A stretch of DNA of 64,000 nucleotides from Pseudomonas sp. B21-023 (GTDB lineage Bacteria; Pseudomonadota; Gammaproteobacteria; Pseudomonadales; Pseudomonadaceae): assembly GCF_024749165.1 (NCBI RefSeq), contig NZ_CP087190.1, positions 2,949,501-3,013,500 of the forward strand, read 5' to 3'. Below the pieces are notes generated by a model. The model ran no database searches, was not told where the DNA came from, and worked only from the letters and a program-made list of their open reading frames with translations. Below are positions 56,885 to 64,000 of this stretch, in pieces. Made by a program: the position numbers and the translations under genes. The first letter of the stretch is position 1. The number at the start of each line of letters is the position of its first letter.

Positions 56885-58834
56885 ATGAACGACGTACTCT
56901 GGCGCCCCACCACCACCCAGATCGAAGCCAGCCGGATGGATGCCTTCCGTCGTCGCGTCAACCGGCGCTTCAACCTTCAGCTCGACGACTACGCCGCCCT
57001 GCACCGCTGGAGCGTCGAGCAGCGCCCGCAGTTCTGGCAGACCCTCGCCGAGTACTTCCATGTGCAGTGGCACACACCGCCTTCGAGCATCCTCGAGGAA
57101 GGCGAACACATGGCCGACGCGTGCTGGTTCCGCGGCGCCACCCTGAATTTCGCCGAACACCTGCTGCAGCGCCACGACGACCGCCCGGCCGTGGTGGCCG
57201 TGCGCGAGGACGGCGGCCGCCACAGCCTCACCCACAATCAACTGGCCGCGCAGGTCGCCGGCTTGCAGCAGGCTTTTCGCCAGGCCGGGATCGCGCCGGG
57301 TGATCGGGTCGCCGCAGTCATGCCCAACACCTGGGAAACCCTGGTTGCCATGCTCGCCGCCACTAGCCTCGGCGCAGTCTGGTCCAGTTGCTCACCGGAG
57401 TTCGGCAGCCATGGCATTATCGATCGCTTCGGCCAGATCGCGCCCCGGCTGCTGCTGGCCTGCGCCGGTTATCAATATGCCGGGAAGGTCATCGACCAGG
57501 TCGAGAAGATCAACCAGGTCGTGGCCCAGCTACCGAGCGTCGAGCAGTTGCTGGTGGTGCCGCATACCCGGCCGCAGACCCGCGCCGATGAGTTCACCGG
57601 CAAGCCGACGACCCTGTGGGCCGACTACTTCACGCCCGGCGGTACGCCGACCTTCGCCGCGCTGCCCTTCGACCATCCGCTCTATATCCTGTATTCCAGC
57701 GGCACCACCGGCGTGCCCAAGTGCATCGTCCACCGCGCTGGCGGCGTGCTGTTGCAGCACCTCAAGGAGCACGGCCTGCACAACGACCTCCAGGCCGACG
57801 ATGTGCTGTTCTACTACACCACCTGTGGCTGGATGATGTGGAACTGGCTGGCCAGCGGGCTGGCGGTCGGCGCCACCCTGGTGCTGTATGACGGTTCGCC
57901 TTTTCACCCAGGGCCCGAGCGCCTGCTCGACCTGATCGACGCCGAAGGCATCCGCGCCTTCGGCACCAGCCCCAAATACCTCGCCGCCCTGGAGCAGGCC
58001 GCTGTGGAACCTGCGAAATCCCATGGCCTGGGCAGCCTGCGCCTGATCCTTTCCACCGGCTCGCCGCTGTCGCCCCACAGCTACGACTATGTCTACGCCA
58101 AGGTAAAGGCCGACGTATGCCTGGCCTCGATGTCCGGTGGCACCGATATCGTCGCCTGCTTCGTGGCCGGCAACCCGCTACTGCCGGTGCGCCGTGGCGA
58201 GATCGCTGGCAAGGCCCTGGGCATGGCGGTGGAAGTCTGGGACGGACAGCGCCAGCCGATCAGCGGCGCGAAAGGCGAGTTGGTCTGCGTGCATCCCTTC
58301 CCCTCCATGCCGCTCGGTTTCTGGGGCGACGCTGACGGTCAACGCTACCACGACGCTTACTTCAGCCAGTTCGAAGGTGTCTGGTGCCAGGGCGACTACG
58401 CCGAGCAGGTGCCTGGCGGCGGGCTGATCATTCATGGCCGCTCCGACGCCGTGCTCAATCCCGGCGGCGTGCGTATCGGCACCGCCGAGATCTACCGCCA
58501 GGTGGAAAAGGTCGGGGAGGTACTGGAAAGCGTGGCCATCGGCCAGGACTGGCACGGCGATGTGCGCGTGGTGCTGTTCGTGCGCCTGCGCGACGGTCTG
58601 CAGCTCGACGAAGCGCTCAGCCTGCGTATCCGCCAGGTGATTCGCCAGTACACCACGCCGCGCCATGTGCCGGCGGTGATCGTCCAGGTCAGCGACATCC
58701 CGCGCACCCTCAGCGGCAAGCTGGTGGAGTTGGCGATCCGCGACGTGGTGCATGGCCGGCCGGTGAAGAACACCGACGCCCTGGCCAACCCCGAGGCGCT
58801 GGAGCAGTTCCGCGACCGCCCGGAGTTACGCTGA
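56885..58834 (+). CDS. Acetoacetyl-CoA synthetase
   Basis: The 649-residue acyl-CoA ligase converts acetoacetate, ATP and CoA to acetoacetyl-CoA, completing entry of 3-hydroxybutyrate into central metabolism. Family features are the N-terminal [20 protein letters not shown] and [20 protein letters not shown], the AMP-binding loop [37 protein letters not shown] and the C-terminal lysine region [14 protein letters not shown]. Length is normal. It lies 89 bp after bdhA on the same strand. The ribosome site before the ATG is weak. A terminator follows the stop at once. Confidence 0.93.
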   Translation: MNDVLWRPTTTQIEASRMDAFRRRVNRRFNLQLDDYAALHRWSVEQRPQFWQTLAEYFHVQWHTPPSSILEEGEHMADACWFRGATLNFAEHLLQRHDDRPAVVAVREDGGRHSLTHNQLAAQVAGLQQAFRQAGIAPGDRVAAVMPNTWETLVAMLAATSLGAVWSSCSPEFGSHGIIDRFGQIAPRLLLACAGYQYAGKVIDQVEKINQVVAQLPSVEQLLVVPHTRPQTRADEFTGKPTTLWADYFTPGGTPTFAALPFDHPLYILYSSGTTGVPKCIVHRAGGVLLQHLKEHGLHNDLQADDVLFYYTTCGWMMWNWLASGLAVGATLVLYDGSPFHPGPERLLDLIDAEGIRAFGTSPKYLAALEQAAVEPAKSHGLGSLRLILSTGSPLSPHSYDYVYAKVKADVCLASMSGGTDIVACFVAGNPLLPVRRGEIAGKALGMAVEVWDGQRQPISGAKGELVCVHPFPSMPLGFWGDADGQRYHDAYFSQFEGVWCQGDYAEQVPGGGLIIHGRSDAVLNPGGVRIGTAEIYRQVEKVGEVLESVAIGQDWHGDVRVVLFVRLRDGLQLDEALSLRIRQVIRQYTTPRHVPAVIVQVSDIPRTLSGKLVELAIRDVVHGRPVKNTDALANPEALEQFRDRPELR

Positions 58835-58864
58835 GGGCGACATCAGGCATAATGTCGCCCTTTT
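58835..58864 (+). terminator. Intrinsic terminator after acetoacetyl-CoA synthetase
   Basis: A perfect 9-bp stem (GGGCGACAT / ATGTCGCCC) with an 8-nt loop, followed by TTTT, begins right at the stop codon and closes the ketone-body operon. Confidence 0.88.
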
Positions 58865-58886
58865 GCCCCGAAGCACAGGTAACCCC

Positions 58887-59162
58887 ATGAAAGCCCAAGC
58901 CCGCCACATCCTGGTCAAGACCGCTGACGAAGCCGAAAAGCTCAAGCAGCGCATCGCCAACGGCGAGGCTTTCGACGTGCTGGCGAAGAAATTTTCCACC
59001 TGCCCGTCCGGCAAGCGCGGCGGCGACCTGGGTGAAATCCGTCCGGGCCAGATGGTCGGCGCCATCGACCAGGTGATCTTCAAGAAGCCCCTGCGCGTGG
59101 TCCACGGACCGATCAAGAGCAAGTTCGGCTATCACCTTGTGCAGACTTTCTATCGCGACTGA
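58887..59162 (+). CDS. Parvulin-type peptidyl-prolyl isomerase, second copy
   Basis: The 91-residue single-domain parvulin has [38 protein letters not shown] and [10 protein letters not shown]. No signal peptide is present, so it is cytoplasmic. It starts 23 bp after the terminator. A paralogue lies at 48599-48880. The 3' end overlaps the convergent chemoreceptor gene by 13 bp. Confidence 0.92.
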   Translation: MKAQARHILVKTADEAEKLKQRIANGEAFDVLAKKFSTCPSGKRGGDLGEIRPGQMVGAIDQVIFKKPLRVVHGPIKSKFGYHLVQTFYRD

Positions 59163-60286
59163 GCCTCGCTCTCGCGCCGTCTCTGCAACAACGAAGGCGA
59201 TTGCTCGCCACTGGCGACCACGCGCTCCAAACCCTCCTGCACGGCAAGGCTGGCACTCTCCATCTCGGCCACCGCCTTGAGCATCGCTGCGGTATCGCCG
59301 CTGGCATGGGCATCGATGGCGTCGAATGCACAACGGTGCACGGCGGCATGGGGCGCGTCGATATCCTTGTACCCTGCAAGATGCGCATAGTGCAGGGCCC
59401 CGTCCCCCTCGCGATACCACTTGCCCAGGCGGCAGTGGGTATGGTCGGTAAAGTCCGAGCCGCGCTCCTGCGAGACCCCGAACAATACCTTGTAGACGCG
59501 GAACTTGTAGATCAGGTGATCGAGCTTGGCCAGCTCGCAGAAGCTGCGCAGCGCCGACACCGATGCCGATCCTTCGGCCACCGTCGACATGTCGAGCAAC
59601 TGGCGCATGGTACTGGCCGCGGACTGGCCGACACCGCTGTATGACGACGAATGCTCGGCCAGGCTGGCGATATGCCCACGACTTTGCGCACTGTCGGCAC
59701 GAATCGCCGAGACCAGCGTGCCGATCTCGGCAGTGGCGTCTGCGGTGCGCCTGGCCAGGGTCCTGACCTCATCGGCCACCACGGCAAAGCCGCGCCCGGC
59801 ATCTCCCGCCCGCGCCGCCTCGATGGCCGCGTTCAACGCGAGCAAATTGGTCTGGTCCGCTACCTCGCGGATGATCTCCAGCACACCGCCGACCTGCTGG
59901 GCCTGATGATCGAGCCTGCCGACCTTCTCCGACGCCTCGCCGGAGGCATCGGCCAGTTGCTCGAGATTGGTCGCGATCGCGTCGATACTGGCCTGGTTGC
60001 TGCTGGCGATACCCTGGATGCGGATGGCGTACTGCCGTTCCTGCTCCATGCTGTGGGCGAGGCTGGCGAACGAGGTCTGGGTCATTTCCAGGGAATGCGA
60101 GAACGCCGAGAGGTTGCCGGCCAGGTGCCCGAGCACCTGGTTCTCTCGCGCCAGTTCCTCAGCCCTCGATTCCGCCTCGCGGGCGCGCTGCTCCAACGCC
60201 GCCAACTGTGAACGGGAATGCTCCAGGGCGACGTTCAGCTCCTTGATCTGCGGGTCTTGCCGACCTGCCTTGCTCCACCACTTCAC
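59150..60286 (-). CDS. Soluble methyl-accepting chemotaxis-type receptor with CZB domain
   Basis: The 378-residue protein has no membrane segment. An N-terminal coiled coil ([20 protein letters not shown], about 15-65) leads into a chemoreceptor signalling domain with the hairpin tip [20 protein letters not shown], and a C-terminal chemoreceptor zinc-binding domain with the spaced ligands in [37 protein letters not shown] receptors sense zinc or zinc-linked oxidants such as HOCl. I chose the GTG at 60286 because GGGAG lies 7-11 bp upstream; a GTG at 60310 is possible. It overlaps the convergent parvulin gene by 13 bp. Confidence 0.85.
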   Translation of the reverse strand: MKWWSKAGRQDPQIKELNVALEHSRSQLAALEQRAREAESRAEELARENQVLGHLAGNLSAFSHSLEMTQTSFASLAHSMEQERQYAIRIQGIASSNQASIDAIATNLEQLADASGEASEKVGRLDHQAQQVGGVLEIIREVADQTNLLALNAAIEAARAGDAGRGFAVVADEVRTLARRTADATAEIGTLVSAIRADSAQSRGHIASLAEHSSSYSGVGQSAASTMRQLLDMSTVAEGSASVSALRSFCELAKLDHLIYKFRVYKVLFGVSQERGSDFTDHTHCRLGKWYREGDGALHYAHLAGYKDIDAPHAAVHRCAFDAIDAHASGDTAAMLKAVAEMESASLAVQEGLERVVASGEQSPSLLQRRRESEAQSR

Positions 60287-60407
60287 ACCACGCTCCCGGG
60301 GTAGACCCACCGCTTGTCACCCGGCGAAAAAGCTCCGGGCAGAAACATGGAAAGGTCTCAGCAAGCGCAAAGCGCGGCAATACTCAGCTGCGAGGGAAAA
60401 CAGCGGA

Positions 60408-61031
60408 TCAGCGACGGGCCGCCAGCAGGCCAAGCCCCGCGCACCCCAGCAGCGAGGCGCTGACCCGGTTGAACATGCGCCGTGGCCCGGGCCGTTCGAA
60501 CCAGCGCTGCAAATACGCGCCTAGCCCCGCATAGATGGCGATGGCCGCCCACTCCAGCAACAGGAACAGCACGCCCAGGCGCAGGAATTGTTCGCTGACC
60601 GGGGTAACGCTGCCCACGGTGACGAACTGCGGCAGGAACGCGGTGAAGATGAGTATTGCCTTCGGATTGCCCGCCGCCACCCAGAACTCCTGGCGCGCCA
60701 GCTTCCAGGTGCCGCGAGGCTGCTCGCCGGCCACCGCCGCCTCGCCGACCGGTGCCCGCCACAGCTGCCAGGCGATATAGAACAGGTAACCCGCGCCCAG
60801 CACCTTGATCGCCAGGAACAGGTACTCGCTGGTGTGCAGCACCACGGCCAGGCCCATCGCGGCCAGGGCGATCATGCCGCTGAAGGCGAGCAGGCGCCCG
60901 GCACCGGCCACACAGGCGGTGCGCAGGCCATAGCGGCTGGCATTGTGCAGGGACAGCAGGTTGTTGGGGCCCGGCGCCATGTTCAGGGCGAAACAGGCGG
61001 GGATGAACAGCAGCAGGCTCGACAGGTCCAT
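60408..61031 (-). CDS. LysE/RhtB-family amino acid exporter
   Basis: The 207-residue membrane protein has the family N terminus LLLFIPACFALNMAPGPNNL and WVAAGNPKAILIFTAFLPQF, with about six hydrophobic segments. It should export an amino acid or related metabolite. GGAGAA precedes the ATG. It is divergent from an AraC regulator gene starting 135 bp away, the most likely controller. Confidence 0.9.
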   Translation of the reverse strand: MDLSSLLLFIPACFALNMAPGPNNLLSLHNASRYGLRTACVAGAGRLLAFSGMIALAAMGLAVVLHTSEYLFLAIKVLGAGYLFYIAWQLWRAPVGEAAVAGEQPRGTWKLARQEFWVAAGNPKAILIFTAFLPQFVTVGSVTPVSEQFLRLGVLFLLLEWAAIAIYAGLGAYLQRWFERPGPRRMFNRVSASLLGCAGLGLLAARR

Positions 61032-61166
61032 TCTTGTTCTCCGGCAGGGACCGGCGCAGCGTCGCGCCTGGCGGGCAGGCCCGTCAAGCACAGTGGCGCG
61101 GCAAATGGCCGGAACAGCTGCCAGGCGCTAGACTGGCGCCCTCCGTACGTCTCAAGGCACCTCGCC

Positions 61167-61985
61167 ATGACCCGCCCGAGCAGCGAAATCTGGTACGAAC
61201 CGGCCATGCCGTACGTCGAGAGCCGGCGCGCCTGCCATAGCCGCGCCTGCTACAAGGCCCATAGCCACCCCAGCTTTTCCATCGGCGCAGTGGATGCCGG
61301 CAGCAGCCGCTTCACCGGCGCTGCCAGCGGTGAGGAGCGCTTGACGCCGGGTACCCTGGTGTTCGTGCCGGCGCAGCGGGTGCATGCCTGCAACCCGCAA
61401 CCGGGACAGGCCTGGAGCTACCAGATGCTGCACCTGGATGCCGAGTGGCTGCGTAAGCTACGCCTCGAATCCGGCGTTGCCGCAGGCGAGCCCAGTGCCG
61501 TGGCCCGGGTCACTCGCTCGCAAGCGCTGTACCGGCAGTTCTGCGCGCTGAACAGGTTGCTGTTTTCACCGGCGGCAACCTTCGAGAAAGAGGCGGCGTT
61601 GGTGGCCTTCATCGGCGAACATGATTTCTCCATGCACCCAGCCTTGCTGCCGGCGCCACCTTTGCCGCCGTCGACACTGCGCGAACTGTTGGAGCACGCC
61701 CAGGAGCAGGACCTGGCCGAACTGAGCCTGGAGCGCCTGGCGCGCCAGGCCGGCATGGGGCGCTACCAGTTAATACGGGCGTTCAGCGTCGCTACCGGCA
61801 TGACCCCTCACGCCTGCCTGCTCAACGCGCGGGTGAACAAGGCCCGGAGTCTGTTGCGCCAGGGGCAGGCGCTGGCGGAGGTGGCCTATAACCTGGGCTT
61901 TGCCGATCAGAGCCACTTCCAGCGGGTGTTCAAGGCGCATGTCGGGGTGACACCCGGGGCCTACCGGGCGGCACTGAAGCACTGA
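61167..61985 (+). CDS. AraC-family transcriptional regulator
   Basis: The 272-residue protein has an N-terminal cupin-type sensing domain (ACYKAHSHPSFSIGAVDAGS, about residues 27-46; TPGTLVFVPAQRVHACNPQ) and a C-terminal double helix-turn-helix (LERLARQAGMGRYQLIRAFS, LAEVAYNLGFADQSHFQRVF). This is the group of AraC regulators that often control divergent LysE exporters. LysE-type genes lie on both sides, the divergent one at 60408-61031 and a co-directional one starting 93 bp after its stop. Confidence 0.9.
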   Translation: MTRPSSEIWYEPAMPYVESRRACHSRACYKAHSHPSFSIGAVDAGSSRFTGAASGEERLTPGTLVFVPAQRVHACNPQPGQAWSYQMLHLDAEWLRKLRLESGVAAGEPSAVARVTRSQALYRQFCALNRLLFSPAATFEKEAALVAFIGEHDFSMHPALLPAPPLPPSTLRELLEHAQEQDLAELSLERLARQAGMGRYQLIRAFSVATGMTPHACLLNARVNKARSLLRQGQALAEVAYNLGFADQSHFQRVFKAHVGVTPGAYRAALKH

Positions 61986-62078
61986 CATCACCGCACAGCG
62001 GCCCCCTGCAATAATCTTCAATACTCCACCCATCACCAGCAACAGACTGCGGCTACCTCCACCAGGAAGCCCGCCCCC

Positions 62079-62699
62079 ATGCAACTGTTCATGCTCGTCG
62101 CCACCGCCCACTTCCTCGCCCTGCTCTCCCCCGGCCCGGACTTTTTCCTGGTCGCCCGCACCTCGGCCAGCGCCGGCTGGCGGCTCGCCAGTGGCGCCTG
62201 TGCCGGGATCGCCCTGGCCAACGGCGTGTTCATCAGTGCGGCGTTTACCGGGGTATCCTTTTTGCGCGATGGCAGCCCCCTGTTCGTCACCCTCCAGCTG
62301 GCGGGCTGTGGCTACCTGCTCTACCTCGGCCAACTGTTCCTGCGCCATGCCGGGCAAGCCACCCTGACGCACGGCGAACCTGGCGCGGCATCGTCTGCGC
62401 GTGGCTGGCTGAACAGTTTGGGCATGGGCTTCGCCTCGGGCATCCTCAACCCGAAGAACGCACTGTTCTATGCAAGCCTGGCGAGCATGATCGCCAGCAG
62501 CGGCACCTGGGCCAAGCTGGGCTATGGCATCTGGATGTTCGGCATCGTCCTGGCCTGGGATCTGGGGATTGCCGTGGCCATAGGCAACCCGCGGGTGCTG
62601 CGCCGCTTCGCTCGCGCCCTGCCCTGGCTCGAGCGTGCCTCGGGCTTGATGTTGATCCTGCTGGCCGGCGCTGTTCTCACGCACCTGGCCTGGCACTGA
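62079..62699 (+). CDS. LysE/RhtB-family amino acid exporter, second copy
   Basis: The 206-residue membrane protein carries LVATAHFLALLSPGPDFFLV and GFASGILNPKNALFYASL, typical of the RhtB branch. It lies 93 bp after the AraC gene on the same strand and may be cotranscribed with it. The 3' end overlaps the convergent phosphatase gene by 23 bp. Confidence 0.9.
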   Translation: MQLFMLVATAHFLALLSPGPDFFLVARTSASAGWRLASGACAGIALANGVFISAAFTGVSFLRDGSPLFVTLQLAGCGYLLYLGQLFLRHAGQATLTHGEPGAASSARGWLNSLGMGFASGILNPKNALFYASLASMIASSGTWAKLGYGIWMFGIVLAWDLGIAVAIGNPRVLRRFARALPWLERASGLMLILLAGAVLTHLAWH

Positions 62700-63372
62700 G
62701 CGGCTCAAGGCCGTCCAGTTCTAGCAGGCTGAAGTGACCGCGGCTCCAGCCGCCGGTGTCCAGGTGCCAGACGTTGCCCAGCACCTTGATCTCCAGCACC
62801 GGTGTATGGCCGACCAGCAAGGCGCGCAGGCCCTTGACCGGGCGGCTGTCGCCCTCCTTGAGGCGCCGGCGCGACCACTGGCACAGCTCGCGCACCTGCA
62901 GGTCATCCCCGGCCAGCAGGCTCGCACACAGCTGGGGCCAGTCGTCGAATGGGCTGTCGGCATGCAGCAAGCCGACCGGTCCGCCCGCCGTGTCGACCTG
63001 CAAGGCGATCGGCAGGTGTTCGAACACCTCGACGAAACGCACCTGCTCGGCCTTTGGCAAATCGAGGAACCATCCGCCGCCGGCCGCCCGGTACATGTCC
63101 AGGTCGACCCGGCCACCGCGCAGGTGATTGACCGCCAGCGACTCGTGATTGCCCTGCACCGCATGGAACCAGGGCTCGGCCAGCCATTGCAGCGCCTGTG
63201 CGCTGCCCGGCCCGCGGTCGACCAGGTCACCGACGCTGAACAGCCGATCGACCACCGGATCGAAACCAACGGCCTCCAGACAGTCTCGCAGGCGCTCGAA
63301 ATGCCCATGGATATCGCCCACGGCCAGGTCACGGCCACGGCTGTTGGCGGCGATCCGCTTGAACGCACTCAT
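62677..63372 (-). CDS. Metallophosphatase (PrpA/PphA or ApaH-like)
   Basis: The 231-residue protein has the calcineurin-like metallophosphatase signature: AVGDIHGHFERL (about residues 17-28), FSVGDLVDRGPGS (about 45-57), VQGNHESLA (about 74-82), and later histidines in LLHAD and LVGHTPV. The length and spacing fit bacterial Ser/Thr protein phosphatases of the PrpA/PphA type better than diadenosine tetraphosphatase, which is longer. It stands alone and is convergent with the exporter gene. Confidence 0.88.
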   Translation of the reverse strand: MSAFKRIAANSRGRDLAVGDIHGHFERLRDCLEAVGFDPVVDRLFSVGDLVDRGPGSAQALQWLAEPWFHAVQGNHESLAVNHLRGGRVDLDMYRAAGGGWFLDLPKAEQVRFVEVFEHLPIALQVDTAGGPVGLLHADSPFDDWPQLCASLLAGDDLQVRELCQWSRRRLKEGDSRPVKGLRALLVGHTPVLEIKVLGNVWHLDTGGWSRGHFSLLELDGLEPLSARPGA

Positions 63373-63446
63373 TGCATCATTCCTCTGCTTCTGCCCGGCA
63401 CCGGCGTAAAATAGGCGGGTAAACCGCCCGAATCCGGAGGTGCATC

Positions 63447-63956
63447 ATGCGAACCACCCTGGCCAGTTGCCTGCTGATGGTGCTGGCACTAGACAGCATG
63501 GCACAGGGCACCTCGACCGCGCAGGTCGAGGTGCGTTTCGACCACCCCGAGAAATTCCGCGATGCCAGCCTCGACAACCGGGCCTACACTCGCGGCGCCG
63601 ACCCGCAGGTGATGAAAGCCCTCACCCAGCACCTGCAGAAACTCGGCCAGCGCTACCTGCAGCCTGGCCAGCAACTGGTCATCGACATCCGCGACATCGA
63701 CCTGGCCGGCCAGTTCGAGCCCTGGCACAACCAGGCTTACGATGTGCGCTTCATGCGCGAAGTCACCTGGCCCAGCATTGACCTCGACTACATCCTGCAA
63801 CAGCCCGGCCAGCCCGCGCTAAAGGCCCAGGAGCACCTGAGCGACAAGATGTACCTCAGCCGCCCCGGCCGGCTGGGCAACAACGACCGGCTGTATGCGG
63901 AGAAGGCCATGCTTGGCGACTGGTTCCGGCAGCGCTTCGCCCAGCCGCCCTCTTGA
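63447..63956 (+). CDS. DUF3016-type exported protein
   Basis: The 169-residue product has a signal peptide (about residues 1-19, LLMVLALDSMAQG) followed by VEVRFDHPEKFRDA, IDIRDIDLAGQFEPW and RFMREVTWPSIDLDYIL, which fit the DUF3016 family of small periplasmic proteins without a known role. GGAGG precedes the ATG. It is divergent from the phosphatase gene by 74 bp. Confidence 0.85.
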   Translation: MRTTLASCLLMVLALDSMAQGTSTAQVEVRFDHPEKFRDASLDNRAYTRGADPQVMKALTQHLQKLGQRYLQPGQQLVIDIRDIDLAGQFEPWHNQAYDVRFMREVTWPSIDLDYILQQPGQPALKAQEHLSDKMYLSRPGRLGNNDRLYAEKAMLGDWFRQRFAQPPS

Positions 63957-63959
63957 GTG

Positions 63960-64000
63960 TCACCCCGCCAGGCGGCGCAGGGCGATAGGCGCGATCAGCC
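63960..64000 (-). CDS. Possible 3' tip of a minus-strand gene
   Basis: Reading leftward from the window edge, an open frame ends in LIAPIALRRLAG-stop at 63960, convergent with the DUF3016 gene. Only 12 codons are visible, so this could be chance. Confidence 0.3.
   Translation of the reverse strand, partial: LIAPIALRRLAG

Overview
The window is high-GC chromosomal DNA from a Pseudomonas, most likely of the P. putida group. Support comes from an intact, very large MnxG-type manganese oxidase of the P. putida kind, Pseudomonas-style REP palindromes, two sigma-54 promoters, a 3-hydroxybutyrate (ketone body) catabolic locus of the pseudomonad type, and dense ATGA-overlapped operons.

Region 1 (1-14466, + strand) is a tightly packed gene run. 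It starts inside eboD and continues through eboC, eboA, eboB, eboE and eboF. With no transcriptional break I can see, it then runs into a 7.6 kb block with no named function: two paralogous pairs of an exported protein with one CXXCH haem motif followed by a large protein without a signal peptide, one further exported Cys-rich protein, and a beta-propeller protein of SMP-30/ScyD-like type. In cyanobacteria Ebo proteins help move a scytonemin precursor to the periplasm, so this block is the best candidate here for an undescribed system, perhaps export plus periplasmic redox processing of a metabolite.

Region 2 (14550-40392) is a natural-product locus. Three + strand genes (GNAT, GSCFA, SGNH/GDSL-like) converge, with stop codons overlapping in a CTAG, on a five-gene minus-strand operon. 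That operon encodes an NRPS of 2991 aa (A-T-C-A-T-Cy-A-T-Ox), an NRPS of 1371 aa (TubC-type docking, C-A-T-TE), an NRPS/PKS of 3007 aa (A-T-C-A-T-KS-KR-ACP-TE, no AT), an unknown 227 aa protein and a TauD-type oxygenase. Hand-read specificity pockets suggest basic/Arg-like, Pro-like, Cys made into a thiazole, a hydrophobic residue with TE release; then, as what looks like a second chain with its own initiating A domain and TE, Val/Ile, Pro and a reduced ketide.

Region 3 (40393-48880) holds mnxG (1948 aa) with a consensus sigma-54 promoter, and a DAHP synthase gene preceded by an aromatic-rich leader peptide, a strong intrinsic terminator (an attenuator), and a second aromatic-rich small ORF. 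A small parvulin follows.

Region 4 (49034-58834) carries a YejA/YejB/YejE-like peptide importer without its ATPase gene, then an HbcR-like sigma-54 activator, a GntP-family permease, 3-hydroxybutyrate dehydrogenase and acetoacetyl-CoA synthetase. Three identically spaced TCTC-N6-GAGA inverted repeats and a GG-N10-GC sigma-54 promoter lie between the activator and the permease.

Region 5 (58887-64000) is ordinary chromosome: a second parvulin, a soluble chemoreceptor with a zinc-binding CZB domain, two LysE-type exporters with an AraC regulator between them, a metallophosphatase, a DUF3016-type exported protein and perhaps the 3' tip of a gene leaving the window. I saw no tRNA, rRNA, CRISPR array, insertion sequence or attachment site.
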